Part shown: piece by piece, positions 16,839 through 27,333 of the stretch
How the letters are laid out: every line of letters starts with the position of its first letter
How positions within the stretch are numbered: the first letter of the stretch is position 1
Origin: an uncultured Lachnospiraceae bacterium
GTDB taxonomy: Bacteria; Bacillota; Clostridia; Lachnospirales; Lachnospiraceae
Reading direction: 5' to 3'
DNA: 64,000 bases
Assembly (NCBI GenBank): GCA_902779575.1
Contig: CACZBW010000012.1
Span: 62,001 to 126,000, forward strand
Position numbers and translations under genes: made by a program
Notes under the pieces: model-generated
Told to the model about the DNA's origin: nothing
Database searches by the model: none
Seen by the model: only the letters and a program-made list of their open reading frames with translations

Positions 16839-18203
16839 TCACTGAGACAGGACTGCGCCGTCTTCCGGGGCAGCTGCCTGAGCCTGCGCGTCAGCGGCAG
16901 CCTGATCCGGGGATACGTCCGCAGACGGCTGTTCCTGCGCATTCTCCGCTGCGGCCGCCTGCTGTTCTTCAGGAACAGGATTCACCATCTCTTCCGGGAG
17001 CGTCTCCCCGCTCTGGACCTCCTGCCCGGAAGCATCCGCAGTCTGCGGCGCATCCGTGCTCTGCGGTACATTCTCCCCTGTCTGTCCTTCTCCTTCGGGG
17101 ACAGCCGCAGCCTCCTGCTCCGCAGCCGGAACGACAGATGCCGCAGTACTCTCCGCTTCTCCGACCGCCTGCAAATCTTCCGCCGGGAGATCTTCTGGCA
17201 CTTCATTTTCCACAACGACATTTGACAAAGCTGCGGCGCTGACCGGTTCTCCGATCACTTCCGCATTCCGCGTGAAGATCTGGTCCAGATTCACCTGCCC
17301 GCGGAATCTTCCGCCGCTCTTTCCGTCAATCAGAATGCGGACACCTGTAACGCCCTGGTCTTCGCAGGCATCACAGACTGCATTGACAAACGCGTAGATC
17401 GTCGTCTCCGGCTGTACCGGACTGTCCGGGGACGGAAGGTCCTCGATGGATGCCGAGAAATCAACCGTACATACGCCGTCCGCGATATCCACGCTCCGGA
17501 CAAAGACGTCCGTATCGGTTACCGGCAGCAAGCCCTCACTCTGCGGGCCGCGGATAATCTGTTCCATCACCAGACGCTCTGTGATCAGATTGCTGGAATA
17601 ATAGGCATTTCTGAGCTCTTTCAGAACTTTGGTCCCGTCGGGGCTGGAGAAATAAAGCGGAATCACGAGATAACGGTAGGAATTGATGGCGCCCGCGGTC
17701 GGAACAATAAAGGTATCCTCATTCATGGGACCGATTTCCGTCCCTCCGACAGAAAGCGCCTGCCCGTCCACAGTAAAGCGGATGGAATCGACTCCCGGAA
17801 GCTGCAGAAGAGTTTTGACCAGACCTGCTCTCAGAAGTACCTCGGGTACTGTTCCGAGACTTAGATACTCGGAACTGAAATCCACGATAATCTCGCTGAT
17901 TCCCATCGCTGTTTGATTGATCCGGATGCCGGAGGGCAGCGCCGTCTGCACATCTTCCGTGTCCGGCGTGCAGAAAGCCTCCAGAAGTTCCCTCAGAATG
18001 CCGTCAAAATTCTCGCTGACCGCCGTATGCTTATGCCGGACCAGCTGGGTCCCTTCTGTATTCGTATAAAAAATAGTATAGATCCCGTCGGTCGGTTTTG
18101 CGTCCTCCTCCGGTTCCGCCTGCTGCCTGCAGCCGGAGACTGTCAGCAGGACAAGGAGAAGAAACAGTCCCGAAAGGATTCTGAAACGAAATAATCTGCG
18201 CAT
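16839..18203 (-). CDS. Lipoprotein with two GerMN domains
   Basis: The 454-residue product has a lipoprotein signal ending LTVSGC, with lipidated Cys at 25. Two GerMN-type domains follow (about residues 40-165 and 180-310), each with the pattern of a strand, ALPSGIRI or VTDTDVFVRSV, and VDFS. The last 130 residues are a low-complexity Ala/Glu/Gln/Pro-rich tail. GerMN domains are found in spore-germination and envelope proteins; the precise role is unknown. It lies between a histidine kinase and comEC in the same direction and may be part of their operon. Confidence 0.8.
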   Translation of the reverse strand: MRRLFRFRILSGLFLLLVLLTVSGCRQQAEPEEDAKPTDGIYTIFYTNTEGTQLVRHKHTAVSENFDGILRELLEAFCTPDTEDVQTALPSGIRINQTAMGISEIIVDFSSEYLSLGTVPEVLLRAGLVKTLLQLPGVDSIRFTVDGQALSVGGTEIGPMNEDTFIVPTAGAINSYRYLVIPLYFSSPDGTKVLKELRNAYYSSNLITERLVMEQIIRGPQSEGLLPVTDTDVFVRSVDIADGVCTVDFSASIEDLPSPDSPVQPETTIYAFVNAVCDACEDQGVTGVRILIDGKSGGRFRGQVNLDQIFTRNAEVIGEPVSAAALSNVVVENEVPEDLPAEDLQAVGEAESTAASVVPAAEQEAAAVPEGEGQTGENVPQSTDAPQTADASGQEVQSGETLPEEMVNPVPEEQQAAAAENAQEQPSADVSPDQAAADAQAQAAAPEDGAVLSQ

Positions 18204-18296
18204 AGACTCATGTCTCTTTTCTGATTATTACAATCTGACCGGGGAAGGACTGTAAATCGCAGCCTTTCCGGAAAGGCCCTGCAGCAGCTCCTCTGC

Positions 18297-19745
18297 TCAT
18301 GCTTCCTGTCTGTCCTTCGGCACATAACGCAGCGGAATACGGACAGTGAAAGTCGTTCCCTCGCCTTCCCTGGAGTAAACGCGGATCGCGCCGTTGTGCA
18401 TCAGGATCGCCGAGCGCGTGATGGCAAGTCCGAGCCCCGTTCCGCCGATCTCTCTGGAATGAGACTTATCGACACGGTAGAAACGCTCAAAGATCTGATC
18501 CTGATCCTTCTGCGGGATTCCGATGCCGGAGTCCTCTACCTTAATAAAGAAGAAGGTACTGTCGACATTCAGGGATACATGCACCCAGCCGTTGTCCTTG
18601 TTGTACTTGATGCCGTTTTCCACCAGATTGGAAATGGCAAGGGTCAGCTTCGTACGGTCAACCTCGGCTATGATCGGCTTATAGCTCTCCAGGGCGATCT
18701 CAATCCCGCGCCTTGCGGCGATCGGACGAAGACGCTTCAGAATCAGTGCGATCAGGTCGTTAATGTTGGTCTCCTCGATATGGATATCCGCGGAAGTCCG
18801 GTCCATCTTGACCAGCTCGAGCAGATCGGTGATGATCTTGTTCTCCCGGTCGATCTCCTCGCTGATATCCTTCATGAATTCCTCGTACATCTCATTCGGA
18901 ACTTCTCCGAACTGCGCCTGCTGGATCAGGGAATCCGAGAGGACCTTCATGGAAGTCATGGGCGTTTTCAGTTCATGGGAGACGTTCGAGACGAATTCCT
19001 GACGGGATTCCTCCTGGGCCTGCAGCCTGCGGCGCATCTGATTGTAAGCGTCCGAGAGAAGCTCCGTCTCCGTATAATCCGGCATGGAAATATCATCCCC
19101 CATGAATTCCGAACCGGAATTCAGATATGCCGTCACCTTCCCGAAGGGGCGGATCAGAATGCTGGATGCATAGAAAGAAGCCGCGATAATCACCAGTGTC
19201 AGAATCAGCTGGAGCACCGCGACCGTACTGGCCAGCGCCGCTTTTCCTTCAACTATATCCGCGGTCGGTACAGAAAGGATAAAAGCTCCGAGAATCCCTT
19301 TCGTTACTTCGTCCACAATCGGACAGACCACTTCTATGAAATCGCCCGTCCCGTTATAATAATCCGAATCATTCCCCTGAAAACAGCTGATCAGCTCCTT
19401 CGCTACAACCGTTTTATCCTCGTCAAGTCCGTAGGTATCACGGATGATGCGGAAAAAGCTGTTTACAACAATCACACGCCCGCGGTAGAGGTTGCCCAGC
19501 TGTTTCAGCTCGGACTCAATGACATCCGAAGGCTCGCCGTCCAGGTAATGGGCGGCAGCCAGCTCCCGCCCGATCATCCCGCACTGGCTGCGGATCATGG
19601 ACGCGCGCTGTGATACGGTCTGTACCTCATAATTTTCCAGGATCAGGTTCTTGATCAGTACAATCGGCACAAGACCGATCAGGAGAAGAAGAACCAGGGC
19701 CCGGAAACGCATGCTCCCTGTGACTCTCTTGATTTTGCCTCTCAT
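18297..19745 (-). CDS. Sensor histidine kinase
   Basis: The 482-residue product has two membrane helices (about residues 14-32 and 170-200) flanking an extracellular sensor, then a HAMP-like linker. The kinase core shows the H-box SHELKTP (His near 257), N-box NLVENGIKYN, G1 box EDSGIGIP and G2 box GGTGLGL. It is encoded after its response regulator with a 101-base spacer containing a GC hairpin. The signal is unknown. The arrangement resembles WalK/ResE-like kinases without a PAS domain. Confidence 0.9.
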   Translation of the reverse strand: MRGKIKRVTGSMRFRALVLLLLIGLVPIVLIKNLILENYEVQTVSQRASMIRSQCGMIGRELAAAHYLDGEPSDVIESELKQLGNLYRGRVIVVNSFFRIIRDTYGLDEDKTVVAKELISCFQGNDSDYYNGTGDFIEVVCPIVDEVTKGILGAFILSVPTADIVEGKAALASTVAVLQLILTLVIIAASFYASSILIRPFGKVTAYLNSGSEFMGDDISMPDYTETELLSDAYNQMRRRLQAQEESRQEFVSNVSHELKTPMTSMKVLSDSLIQQAQFGEVPNEMYEEFMKDISEEIDRENKIITDLLELVKMDRTSADIHIEETNINDLIALILKRLRPIAARRGIEIALESYKPIIAEVDRTKLTLAISNLVENGIKYNKDNGWVHVSLNVDSTFFFIKVEDSGIGIPQKDQDQIFERFYRVDKSHSREIGGTGLGLAITRSAILMHNGAIRVYSREGEGTTFTVRIPLRYVPKDRQEA

Positions 19746-19846
19746 CGATTCTCTTTTTCCGGCAGAATGCTCAGATGATCCTGCCTGCTTATGAAATGCA
19801 CCCCGGCCGCACGGCGGTCAGGGTGCCCTGATTGATCAGAATAATG

Positions 19847-20536
19847 TCAGTGCTGGAAATAATATCCGACGCCCCACTTTGTATGCACATACTTGGGGTC
19901 GCTCGGATTCTCCTCGATCTTCTCGCGGAGTCTCCGGATATGCACGTCCACGGTGCGGACGTCGCCGGGATATTCATAGCCCCAGACAAGGTTCAGCAGA
20001 TTCTCCCTGCTGTAAACCTTGTTCGGATTCAGTACCAGAAGCTCCAGCACGTCGAATTCCTTTGCCGTCAGATTCACCTCGTGGCCGGCGATGGAAACCC
20101 GCCTTGCGTCGCAGTCCAGTACCAGATCGCCGACTTCAACGATACGGCTTTTTGTCTCCTGGGGCGAACGAGCGGTGGTCCGGCGCATGATTGCCTTGAT
20201 TCTCGCCTTAACCTCGAGAATATTGAAGGGTTTGGTGATATAATCGTCGGCCCCGTATTCCAGGCCCATGATCTTATCCATATCCTCGCCCTTGGCGGTC
20301 AGCATGACGATCGGTACATCGGAGAATTCCCGGATCTGCTGGCAGGCCGACAATCCGTCCAGCTTCGGAAGCATCAGATCCAGAAGGATAATGTCATAAG
20401 AATTATCCCTCGCCTTCTGAACAGCCTCCTCGCCGTCATACGCGGTATCCACTTCCATGTCATCCTGCTCAAGGCTGAAACGCAGCCCCTTCACGATCAG
20501 TTTCTCATCATCGACTACCAGTACCTTTTTCGCCAT
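19847..20536 (-). CDS. OmpR/PhoB-family response regulator
   Basis: The 229-residue product has a receiver domain (acidic pocket VVDDE, phospho-acceptor D53 in LLDLMLP, conserved KP at about 102) and a winged-helix DNA-binding domain (EFDVLELLVLNPNKVYSREN, then RTVDVHIRRLREKI). It lies 27 bases after comEA and before the histidine kinase. It is probably the kinase's partner; which genes it controls is not shown by the sequence. Confidence 0.92.
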   Translation of the reverse strand: MAKKVLVVDDEKLIVKGLRFSLEQDDMEVDTAYDGEEAVQKARDNSYDIILLDLMLPKLDGLSACQQIREFSDVPIVMLTAKGEDMDKIMGLEYGADDYITKPFNILEVKARIKAIMRRTTARSPQETKSRIVEVGDLVLDCDARRVSIAGHEVNLTAKEFDVLELLVLNPNKVYSRENLLNLVWGYEYPGDVRTVDVHIRRLREKIEENPSDPKYVHTKWGVGYYFQH

Positions 20537-20563
20537 CTTCTCTCATTCTCTCTTTCGGATCTT

Positions 20564-21235
20564 CTAAACTGTAATCAGTTCCTTTATCTTTCCATACACG
20601 GCATCCTTGATGCCGCTGATATTCATCACATCTTCAGGCGAAAGAAAACAACCTTTCTCTTTTCTGTAACGGATAATCGCATCCGCCTTTGATTCCCCGA
20701 TCCCGGGGAGTGTCATCAGTTCCTCCCTGGAGGCGGTGTTCAGGTTCACTCTGCTTCCGGACGAAGGAAGACCCGGTCCGCTTTCAGATCCGGACGTTCC
20801 GGTCCCCGACGGATAAGAAGCGTCAATTCCGGCCCTGCCGGCTTCCGAAGAACCTGTCCGCTCCTGTTTTGAAGCGATCACGACCATCTGTCCGTCCGTC
20901 AGCGGCTGGGCCAGGTTCACCCGTTCCGGATCCGCGTCCGCCGTAAAACCGCCGGAGGCGTCCACTGCCTCGTAAATCCGGGCTCCCTCCCTGAGTTCAA
21001 CCACTCCGGGATGAATCACTTCACCGCAGACATATACTGTCAGGCCGCTCTCTGCTTCAGCTGGCGGAGTATCCCCGGTCTTGGGAAGATTCTCCTTTGG
21101 CCCGGCAGCCTGAACAACTGCAGAGGAAACCGGTTCGGCACCGCTGATCCGGATCTCCTTCCTGCCGCCGCAGCCGGACAGCGCCAGACAGAACAGCAGG
21201 CCGGACAGAACCCATAGTCTTTTTAAACTGTGCAA
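20564..21235 (-). CDS. comEA: ComEA-like DNA receptor (SLBB plus helix-hairpin-helix)
   Basis: The 223-residue product has a lipobox-like signal (LALSGC, Cys22), where classical ComEA has a plain membrane anchor. An SLBB domain follows (LTVYVCGEVIHPGVVELREG, about residues 65-118), then a Gly/Ser linker and a ComEA-type helix-hairpin-helix (VNLNTASREELMTLPGIGES). ComEA binds incoming double-stranded DNA for ComEC, which is four genes downstream. The start is TTG at 21233-21235 with AGGAG eight bases upstream. A promoter overlaps the end of glpK. Confidence 0.88.
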   Translation of the reverse strand: MHSLKRLWVLSGLLFCLALSGCGGRKEIRISGAEPVSSAVVQAAGPKENLPKTGDTPPAEAESGLTVYVCGEVIHPGVVELREGARIYEAVDASGGFTADADPERVNLAQPLTDGQMVVIASKQERTGSSEAGRAGIDASYPSGTGTSGSESGPGLPSSGSRVNLNTASREELMTLPGIGESKADAIIRYRKEKGCFLSPEDVMNISGIKDAVYGKIKELITV

Positions 21236-21288
21236 ATGTATAACTCCTGACTTCCGCAGTCAGAATTTCCCCGCTATACACCAGTTAA

Positions 21289-21317
21289 ATTTTAACAAGT
21301 CCGTAACACAATTTCAA
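21289..21317 (-). promoter_or_regulatory. Promoter of the comEA-RR-HK-GerMN-comEC run
   Basis: TTGAAA (21312-21317), 17 bases, TAAAAT (21289-21294) on the minus strand. The -35 box overlaps the TGA stop of glpK. The box is about 55 bases before the comEA start. Confidence 0.65.
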
Positions 21318-22837
21318 GACTTTATTACGCTTTCGTCTTCGTCCGCCCACAGCTGCGCACAGCGGACGGCTCTCTTCCAGCCCTTCAGATGGCTGAGCCT
21401 CTCCTCCTCCGGCATCTGTGCTTCAAAAGTATGTCCCAGAGCCCAGTTTTCCCGAAGTTCATCCGGATTCTTCCAGTAGCCGACCGCAAGTCCTGCCAGG
21501 AAAGCCGCTCCCATGGCTGTGGTTTCAACGCACTGGGGACGGACAACCCGGGTACCCAGTATGTCGGCCTGGAACTGCATCAGGAAATTGTTGGAGCTGG
21601 CGCCGCCGTCGACCTTCAGCGAACTGATCTTCAGGCCGCAGTCCTTTTCCATGGAATGCAGCACGTCGGAGGTCTGATAGGCCAGGGATTCCACGGTCGC
21701 CCGGATCACATGCTCCTTTCCGGATCCGCGGGTCAGTCCCACGATCATACCCCTGGCGTAGGGATTCCAGTACGGAGCGCCGAGACCGGTAAAGGCCGGC
21801 ACCACATAGACTCCGTCCGTATCGCTGACTGCAGTGCAGTACCCTTCGGATTCCGGCGCGGTCCGGATCATGCGCATCTCGTCGCGCAGCCACTGAATGG
21901 CGGCGCCCGCCACAAAGACGGAACCTTCCAGGGCATAGCTGACTTTCCCCGGTTCCAGGCCGACCGCAATCGTCGTCAGCAGCCCGTTTTCCGACTCGAC
22001 GGCGTCCGGGCCGGTATTCATGAGCATGAAGCAGCCGGTTCCATAAGTGTTCTTGACTTCGCCGGCTTCGAAGCAGCACTGCCCGAACAGGGCGGCCTGC
22101 TGGTCTCCCGCCGCTCCGCTGATCGGTATTCCGTCGCCGATCAGGCAGTCTTTCGTGCGGCCGTACACGGCGCTGGAAGGCATCACCTGCGGCAGCATAC
22201 ATTCCGGAATATCCAGCTTTTTCAGGATATCCCTGTCCCAGCACAGATTATGGATATCGTACATCATGGTACGGGAAGCATTCGTATAGTCCGTCACATG
22301 AACCTGGTGGGCCGTCATGTTCCAGATCAGCCAGCTATCGACCGTACCGAAGAGCAGATCTCCTCTCTCTGCCCTCTCCCTGGCTCCCTCCACGTGATCC
22401 AGGATCCATTTCAGCTTCGTCGCGGAAAAATACGGGTCCGGAATCAGGCCGGTTCTTTTGCGGATCAGATCGCCGAAACCGTCTCTGATCAGCTCATCCA
22501 CGATCGGGGCCGTCCTGCGGCACTGCCAGACAATGGCGTTGCAGACAGGCCTTCCGGTATATTTATCCCACACAATCGTTGTCTCACGCTGATTGGTGAT
22601 CCCGACAGCGGCGATATTCTCAGGCCCGACCCCAAGCTTGCCCATGGCTTCCGCTGCCACGCCGATCTGGGAAGACCAGATGTCCATCGGATTGTGCTCG
22701 ACCCATCCCGGATGCGGATAGATCTGTTCAAATTCTCTCTGCGACACAGAACAGATCTGCCCTGACCTGTCAAACAGGATACATCTGGAACTGGTAGTTC
22801 CGGCATCCAGCGCCATTACATACTGATTTACTTCCAT
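21314..22837 (-). CDS. glpK: Glycerol kinase
   Basis: The 507-residue product phosphorylates glycerol with ATP to sn-glycerol-3-phosphate. The N-terminal FGGY-kinase phosphate loop is [15 protein letters not shown]. The signature [11 protein letters not shown] region and [18 protein letters not shown] follow. The start at 22837 has AAGGAGATGAGGAG upstream and gives a normal length; a longer open frame runs into the next gene and has no support. No glpF or glpO lies beside it. It is flanked by the S41 gene's terminator and the comEA promoter, so it is probably transcribed alone. Confidence 0.95.
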   Translation of the reverse strand: MEVNQYVMALDAGTTSSRCILFDRSGQICSVSQREFEQIYPHPGWVEHNPMDIWSSQIGVAAEAMGKLGVGPENIAAVGITNQRETTIVWDKYTGRPVCNAIVWQCRRTAPIVDELIRDGFGDLIRKRTGLIPDPYFSATKLKWILDHVEGARERAERGDLLFGTVDSWLIWNMTAHQVHVTDYTNASRTMMYDIHNLCWDRDILKKLDIPECMLPQVMPSSAVYGRTKDCLIGDGIPISGAAGDQQAALFGQCCFEAGEVKNTYGTGCFMLMNTGPDAVESENGLLTTIAVGLEPGKVSYALEGSVFVAGAAIQWLRDEMRMIRTAPESEGYCTAVSDTDGVYVVPAFTGLGAPYWNPYARGMIVGLTRGSGKEHVIRATVESLAYQTSDVLHSMEKDCGLKISSLKVDGGASSNNFLMQFQADILGTRVVRPQCVETTAMGAAFLAGLAVGYWKNPDELRENWALGHTFEAQMPEEERLSHLKGWKRAVRCAQLWADEDESVIKS

Positions 22838-22953
22838 CTCCTCATCTCCTTCTGTGTTAAACTGGCCCTCAGACAAAAGAAATAATGATTGATCAGCAGC
22901 TCCCCGTATTCTGAGATCCGGCGGGAACTGCGCCGATGTACGGGCTGCGGAAC

Positions 22954-22976
22954 AAAAAACAGCTTCATGCAGCTGT
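22954..22976 (-). terminator. Intrinsic terminator overlapping a stop codon
   Basis: ACAGCT and AGCTGT form the stem, and the loop GCATGA contains the TGA stop of the S41-like gene. A run of T follows directly. Confidence 0.65.
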
Positions 22977-24806
22977 AACAGCCTCTTCCTCCGTCCGGAA
23001 ATATTCATTCATCAGTTCCGACAGATATGCGTCGTCAAAATATTTCCCGTAGTAAGGGAGCCCTTCCTTCACGCCCAATGCTTTGAGGATAGCGTCAGCC
23101 AGTCTGTTTGTCGGCGCATTTACCGGCAGGTCAATGCTGCATCCCCCTTCCACATCTTTACCGGAGGAATCTGTCAGCTGCCACTGCGCGCTGGACATCA
23201 TATAGCTGAAGCCTTCGGCATCTGTTCCGACCTGGACACAGCAGGACCCTCCGCTGCTTGGTTCCCCGATCAGCACTGCGCTGGCTTCCTGAATGATGAA
23301 CGGAAACAGATTGCCGCAGGAAAAAGCGTGCCGCGTGACCAGGACGCCGTAGTTGAAATCATATTTCAATTCCTTGTCCTTCTCATCGAAAATCCCGTCG
23401 AAATTCGTATCCGCCTCAAAGGTGAAGGTCATCCCTCTGCCCGTAAGCTTATGAATGCCATACAGCTGTGTCTGTCCCGTAGTAACAGCAAGGATCGCCA
23501 TCATCACATCCGGGCTTCCGCCGCTGTTGCAGCTTAAATCGAAGATCACATTCTCAATATCCGGATTATCCGACGCCTTCCTGAGCCCGCTGAGCACAGT
23601 CCCAAGACAATCCTCAGGAAATTCGCCCTCCCCGCTGTAATAAAGATCCCAGGCCTTCTCGTCCGGCATAAAGGAATCCAGACGGATGATCGCTGTATTG
23701 CCGGATTCCCGGTAATTGTCGCTGCCCCAGAAAATCTTTCGCTGAAGCGTGATCCCTTCATGCAGAAGCTGCGCCATGTAGATGGGGCTCTTCATAAGAT
23801 CCGAGGAGATCTCCATCCCGAGCCTGCGCATTCCGGACAAATTGTCAGATGTATCCATATTATCCAGGATCAGTGACTGCACACTGCTGAAGAGTGTGTG
23901 CCCGTCCCCCAGGTAATCCATCAGCAGCTTATTCACGCCGGACAGGTATTCCGGCAGTTTTGGGGACTGCAGTTTTCTGATCAGCACTTCTCCCTCATCT
24001 CCAAGGCTCTTCAGCGCCCCTTCCAGTCCCGATTCTGCCACCGCCTGATCCAGCGGAGCCTTCCCCGGATGTCCGAAGAAATAATCGATGTTGAAGCACA
24101 GATCCGCGTAGCTCTGCTTCACAATATCCGCAGGCCGCTCCTGTCCCTGCAGTTCGGCTTTCATCCTTTCAGTCTGATACAGCCCCTCAGGGGAGGTGCC
24201 GTCAAGACTGATTCTCTGCACATACAGCTTTTCTCCATTGAATATCATATGATTTGTCGCGATATCCGTCATGATATTGGAAAGGGTGGAAACAGGCAGA
24301 TAGATATCGTTTTCATCTGTATGAACCGGGATCCCGTATCTGCCGAAATCAAGGCAGACCGGAACCGCCTCCCCCTCAAACGCAACGTCTGTGATCCGGA
24401 TAAAGCGGGTCGCCGTATCCTTCCATCCCTTCGCTTCGGCTTCCAGCGGCAGGGGAAGATCGAAAAAGCGGTTCCAGTCACTGACAGTTATGCTTCCGGT
24501 TTCAGGGTCGAAAACCAGCTCTTCCCCAATCCTGTTTTCCAGCACAGCCGTGCCGTCCTCTTTTTCCTTCCGTGTCAGCGGCTGCTGATACAAATAATCG
24601 GAATATGCTCCGATCCCCAGATACGGAACATTCGGCGTCTCCTCATAGAAACGCAGAGTAAGTTCTCCTTCCTCCTGTCCGTCGTGAACGACCCGGACTG
24701 CCTTCTCCGTATACGCTGTATCGTCCGCGGACGCCTCTTCCGCGTATGCACAGATGCCGGAAACGATCATGCAAAATCCCATCAGTGCAGCGATTCTCTT
24801 TTTCAA
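22965..24806 (-). CDS. Secreted S41-family (C-terminal processing-like) peptidase
   Basis: The 613-residue product has a signal peptide with a likely cut after CAYA. The first 250 residues have no recognised family. The C-terminal half has the S41 fold: [15 protein letters not shown], then [16 protein letters not shown] with the candidate nucleophile Ser near residue 495, then [11 protein letters not shown]. No PDZ domain is obvious. The start is TTG with AAAGGGG upstream. It should act outside the membrane; its substrate is unknown. The stop codon lies inside the loop of its terminator. Confidence 0.8.
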   Translation of the reverse strand: MKKRIAALMGFCMIVSGICAYAEEASADDTAYTEKAVRVVHDGQEEGELTLRFYEETPNVPYLGIGAYSDYLYQQPLTRKEKEDGTAVLENRIGEELVFDPETGSITVSDWNRFFDLPLPLEAEAKGWKDTATRFIRITDVAFEGEAVPVCLDFGRYGIPVHTDENDIYLPVSTLSNIMTDIATNHMIFNGEKLYVQRISLDGTSPEGLYQTERMKAELQGQERPADIVKQSYADLCFNIDYFFGHPGKAPLDQAVAESGLEGALKSLGDEGEVLIRKLQSPKLPEYLSGVNKLLMDYLGDGHTLFSSVQSLILDNMDTSDNLSGMRRLGMEISSDLMKSPIYMAQLLHEGITLQRKIFWGSDNYRESGNTAIIRLDSFMPDEKAWDLYYSGEGEFPEDCLGTVLSGLRKASDNPDIENVIFDLSCNSGGSPDVMMAILAVTTGQTQLYGIHKLTGRGMTFTFEADTNFDGIFDEKDKELKYDFNYGVLVTRHAFSCGNLFPFIIQEASAVLIGEPSSGGSCCVQVGTDAEGFSYMMSSAQWQLTDSSGKDVEGGCSIDLPVNAPTNRLADAILKALGVKEGLPYYGKYFDDAYLSELMNEYFRTEEEAVTAA

Positions 24807-24952
24807 TTGAATTCCCCTTTCTCAGATAAAAGTAATTGTTATCATTTTACTCTATAAACTTCTGAAAGAAAAGACAAGACTGATCAGAACAAAGGAATCT
24901 TCAACTCCAAAAACTCAGATAATTGAAAAACGGATCAGTCAGCATTCCGCTG

Positions 24953-24977
24953 AAAAAAAGGGGAGCCGAAGCTCCCC
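24953..24977 (-). terminator. Intrinsic terminator of pnp
   Basis: GGGGAGC and GCTCCCC (24960-24977) enclose a TTCG tetraloop on the minus strand and are followed by seven T. It closes the rimP-to-pnp gene block. Confidence 0.92.
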
Positions 24978-25016
24978 CCTTCCATTTTAGTATCTTGTTT
25001 TATTACAGGCTCAGAG

Positions 25017-27128
25017 TCAGGCTGACTGGTAAGGACCCTGCTTGACATCCTTCATGGAGAAGGACAGTCTTCCCATCTTATCCTTGCCCAGGCAGACGAC
25101 GGTGACGCGGTCGCCCAGCGTCAGGACGTCTTCCACATGATTGATCCGGTTCTTCGCGATCTTGGAGATATGCACCATGCCTTCTTTGCCCGGCGCAAAC
25201 TCGATGAAGGCGCCGAATTCCTTGATGGAAACGACGGTACCGGAAAGGATCATGCCTTCCTCGAAATCGGTCGTGATGATGCGGATCATCTCGATGGCCT
25301 TGTTGATCGCGTTTAGATCCGTACCGCATACGCTGACGGAACCGTCATCCTCGATATCGATGGTAGCGCCGGTGCGGGCGATGATCTCATTGATCGTCTT
25401 GCCTCTCTGACCGACTACATCGCCGATCTTCATAGGATCAATGGTGATCTGGACAATCTTCGGCGCGTACTCGGAGACTTCCGCTCTCGGCTCCGCGATG
25501 CACGGAAGCATCACTTCGTTCAGGATATACTCACGGGCTTCCTTCGTGCGGGCGATCGCTTCCTCAACGATCGGACGGGTCAGGCCGTGAATCTTGATAT
25601 CCATCTGGATCGCGGTGATGCCGTCATGCGTGCCGGCGACCTTGAAATCCATATCGCCGAAGAAATCCTCCAGGCCCTGGATATCGGTCAGTACAAGGTA
25701 ATCGTCATCCGTATCCCCGGTCACAAGACCGCAGGAGATACCGGCAACCGGCTTCTTAATCGGCACGCCCGCAGCCATCAGAGACATGGTGGAAGCGCAG
25801 ATCGAAGCCTGCGAAGTCGATCCGTTGGACTCGAAGGTCTCGGAAACGCAGCGGATCGCATAGGGGAACTCTTCCTTTGAAGGAATCATCGGGCGCAGCG
25901 CGCGCTCTGCCAGAGCTCCGTGTCCGATCTCACGGCGTCCCGGTCCTCTGGACGGCTTGGTCTCACCGACCGAATAGGACGGGAAATTATACTGATGAAG
26001 ATAACGCTTCTCTGTAATATTCGGATCAAGTCCTTCAACCTTCTGTGCCTCGGAGAGCGGAGCAAGGGTCGTAACGGTGCAGATCTGGGTCTGGCCGCGG
26101 GTGAACATGGCGCTGCCGTGAACACGCGGAATCAGGTCTACTTCCGCCGCGAGCGGACGGATCTGGTTGATCGCGCGTCCATCCGGTCTCTTGTGATCCT
26201 TCAGGATCATCTTGCGGACGGTCTTCTTCTGATACTGGTACATGGCGTCCGGAATCCAGCTCAGCCATTCTTCCTTGTCTGCCCATGCTTCTTCCAGGCG
26301 GGCGCTGAGAACACGGATATTCTCCTCTCTCACCTGCTTCTGGTCGGTAAAGACGGCTTCTTCCATCTCTTCCTGCGGAATCAGGGTGTGCAGGGCTTCC
26401 ACCAGGTCAGCCGGAACCGCAAAGCTGTCATAGCTGTGCTTTTCTTTGCCGCACTCTGCGACGATCTCATTGATAAACGCGATAATCGTCTGGTTGATGT
26501 CGTGCGCCTTATAGATGGCCTCAATCATAGTCGCTTCCGGAATCTCCTTCGCGCCGGCTTCGATCATGATCACCTTGGTGGAAGTGGATGCAACCGTCAG
26601 CTGCAGATCTCCCTCATCCCATTCCTTCTGGGAAGGATTGAAGATAAAAGCTCCGTCGATCATGCCGACCTGTGTCATCGCGCAGGGGCCGTCAAAGGGG
26701 ATATCGGAAATGCTGGCCGCAATCGCGGACCCGAGCATGGCAACCAGCTCCGGACGGCACTGCGGATCAACGCTCATAACCAGGTTGTTGAGGGTCACAT
26801 CGTTCCTGTAATCCTTCGGGAACAGGGGACGCATGGGACGGTCAATGACGCGTGCGGTAAGAACCGCGTTCTCGCTGGCCTTTCCCTCTCTCTTGTTGAA
26901 TCCGCCCGGAATCTTTCCGACGGAATACATCTTCTCTTCAAATTCGACAGACAGCGGGAAGAAATCGATCCCCTCGCGCGGCTTGTCGGAAGCCGTGGCG
27001 GTTGAAAGAACCGTCGTGTCACCATAGTGCATAAATGCCGCACCGTTTGCCTGAGCTGCAACTCTTCCGACATCAACGCTCAGCGTTCTGCCAGCCAGCT
27101 CCATAGAGAAAGTTTTGCCCTTCTGCAT
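25017..27128 (-). CDS. pnp: Polyribonucleotide nucleotidyltransferase (PNPase)
   Basis: The 703-residue product is a complete PNPase, which degrades RNA 3' to 5' using phosphate and can add tails in reverse. It has two RNase PH-like cores (the second with TRGQTQ and GPGRREIGHGALAERAL), a KH domain (GDVVGQRGKTINEI, about residue 575) and a C-terminal S1 domain (GMILSGTVVSIKEFGAFIEF). AAAGGAG precedes the start. It follows rpsO, as in many bacteria, across a 205-base spacer with strong secondary structure that probably controls it. Confidence 0.97.
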   Translation of the reverse strand: MQKGKTFSMELAGRTLSVDVGRVAAQANGAAFMHYGDTTVLSTATASDKPREGIDFFPLSVEFEEKMYSVGKIPGGFNKREGKASENAVLTARVIDRPMRPLFPKDYRNDVTLNNLVMSVDPQCRPELVAMLGSAIAASISDIPFDGPCAMTQVGMIDGAFIFNPSQKEWDEGDLQLTVASTSTKVIMIEAGAKEIPEATMIEAIYKAHDINQTIIAFINEIVAECGKEKHSYDSFAVPADLVEALHTLIPQEEMEEAVFTDQKQVREENIRVLSARLEEAWADKEEWLSWIPDAMYQYQKKTVRKMILKDHKRPDGRAINQIRPLAAEVDLIPRVHGSAMFTRGQTQICTVTTLAPLSEAQKVEGLDPNITEKRYLHQYNFPSYSVGETKPSRGPGRREIGHGALAERALRPMIPSKEEFPYAIRCVSETFESNGSTSQASICASTMSLMAAGVPIKKPVAGISCGLVTGDTDDDYLVLTDIQGLEDFFGDMDFKVAGTHDGITAIQMDIKIHGLTRPIVEEAIARTKEAREYILNEVMLPCIAEPRAEVSEYAPKIVQITIDPMKIGDVVGQRGKTINEIIARTGATIDIEDDGSVSVCGTDLNAINKAIEMIRIITTDFEEGMILSGTVVSIKEFGAFIEFAPGKEGMVHISKIAKNRINHVEDVLTLGDRVTVVCLGKDKMGRLSFSMKDVKQGPYQSA

Positions 27129-27240
27129 ACAGATTCTCCTTTCATACTGATTAAACTCTTCTGTATTCTCTCCTCAGGCGAAACCCATCTCCGAATCAAC
27201 TGGAAAAATGACCTGTCATTCATAACAGATCAGCTTTACA

Positions 27241-27325
27241 GTTGCCTCGGCACGATGCGTCCCGCCGGCAACAGGTTCCTAAGCACAGCACGGGCACCCG
27301 GAACCTGTCAGATACCGGGTGCCCG
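27241..27325 (-). promoter_or_regulatory. Interlocked hairpins between rpsO and pnp
   Basis: Read along the transcript, CGGGCACCCGG (27325-27315) pairs with CCGGGTGCCCG (27301-27291). ACAGGTTCC (27308-27300), inside that loop, can pair with GGAACCTGT (27279-27271) downstream. The order A-B-A'-B' allows either two exclusive hairpins or an H-type pseudoknot. A third stem, GTTGCC/GGCAAC (27272-27241), follows. No T run follows the first stem, so it is more likely an mRNA-processing or PNPase-control site than a simple terminator. The first stem begins nine bases after the rpsO stop. Confidence 0.6.
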
Positions 27326-27333
27326 CAGTTTGA

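Noticed and set aside
22838-23008. 57-residue N-terminal extension of glycerol kinase
   Set aside because: It overlaps the S41-like gene end and its terminator, is unconserved, and a strong ribosome-binding site marks the later start.
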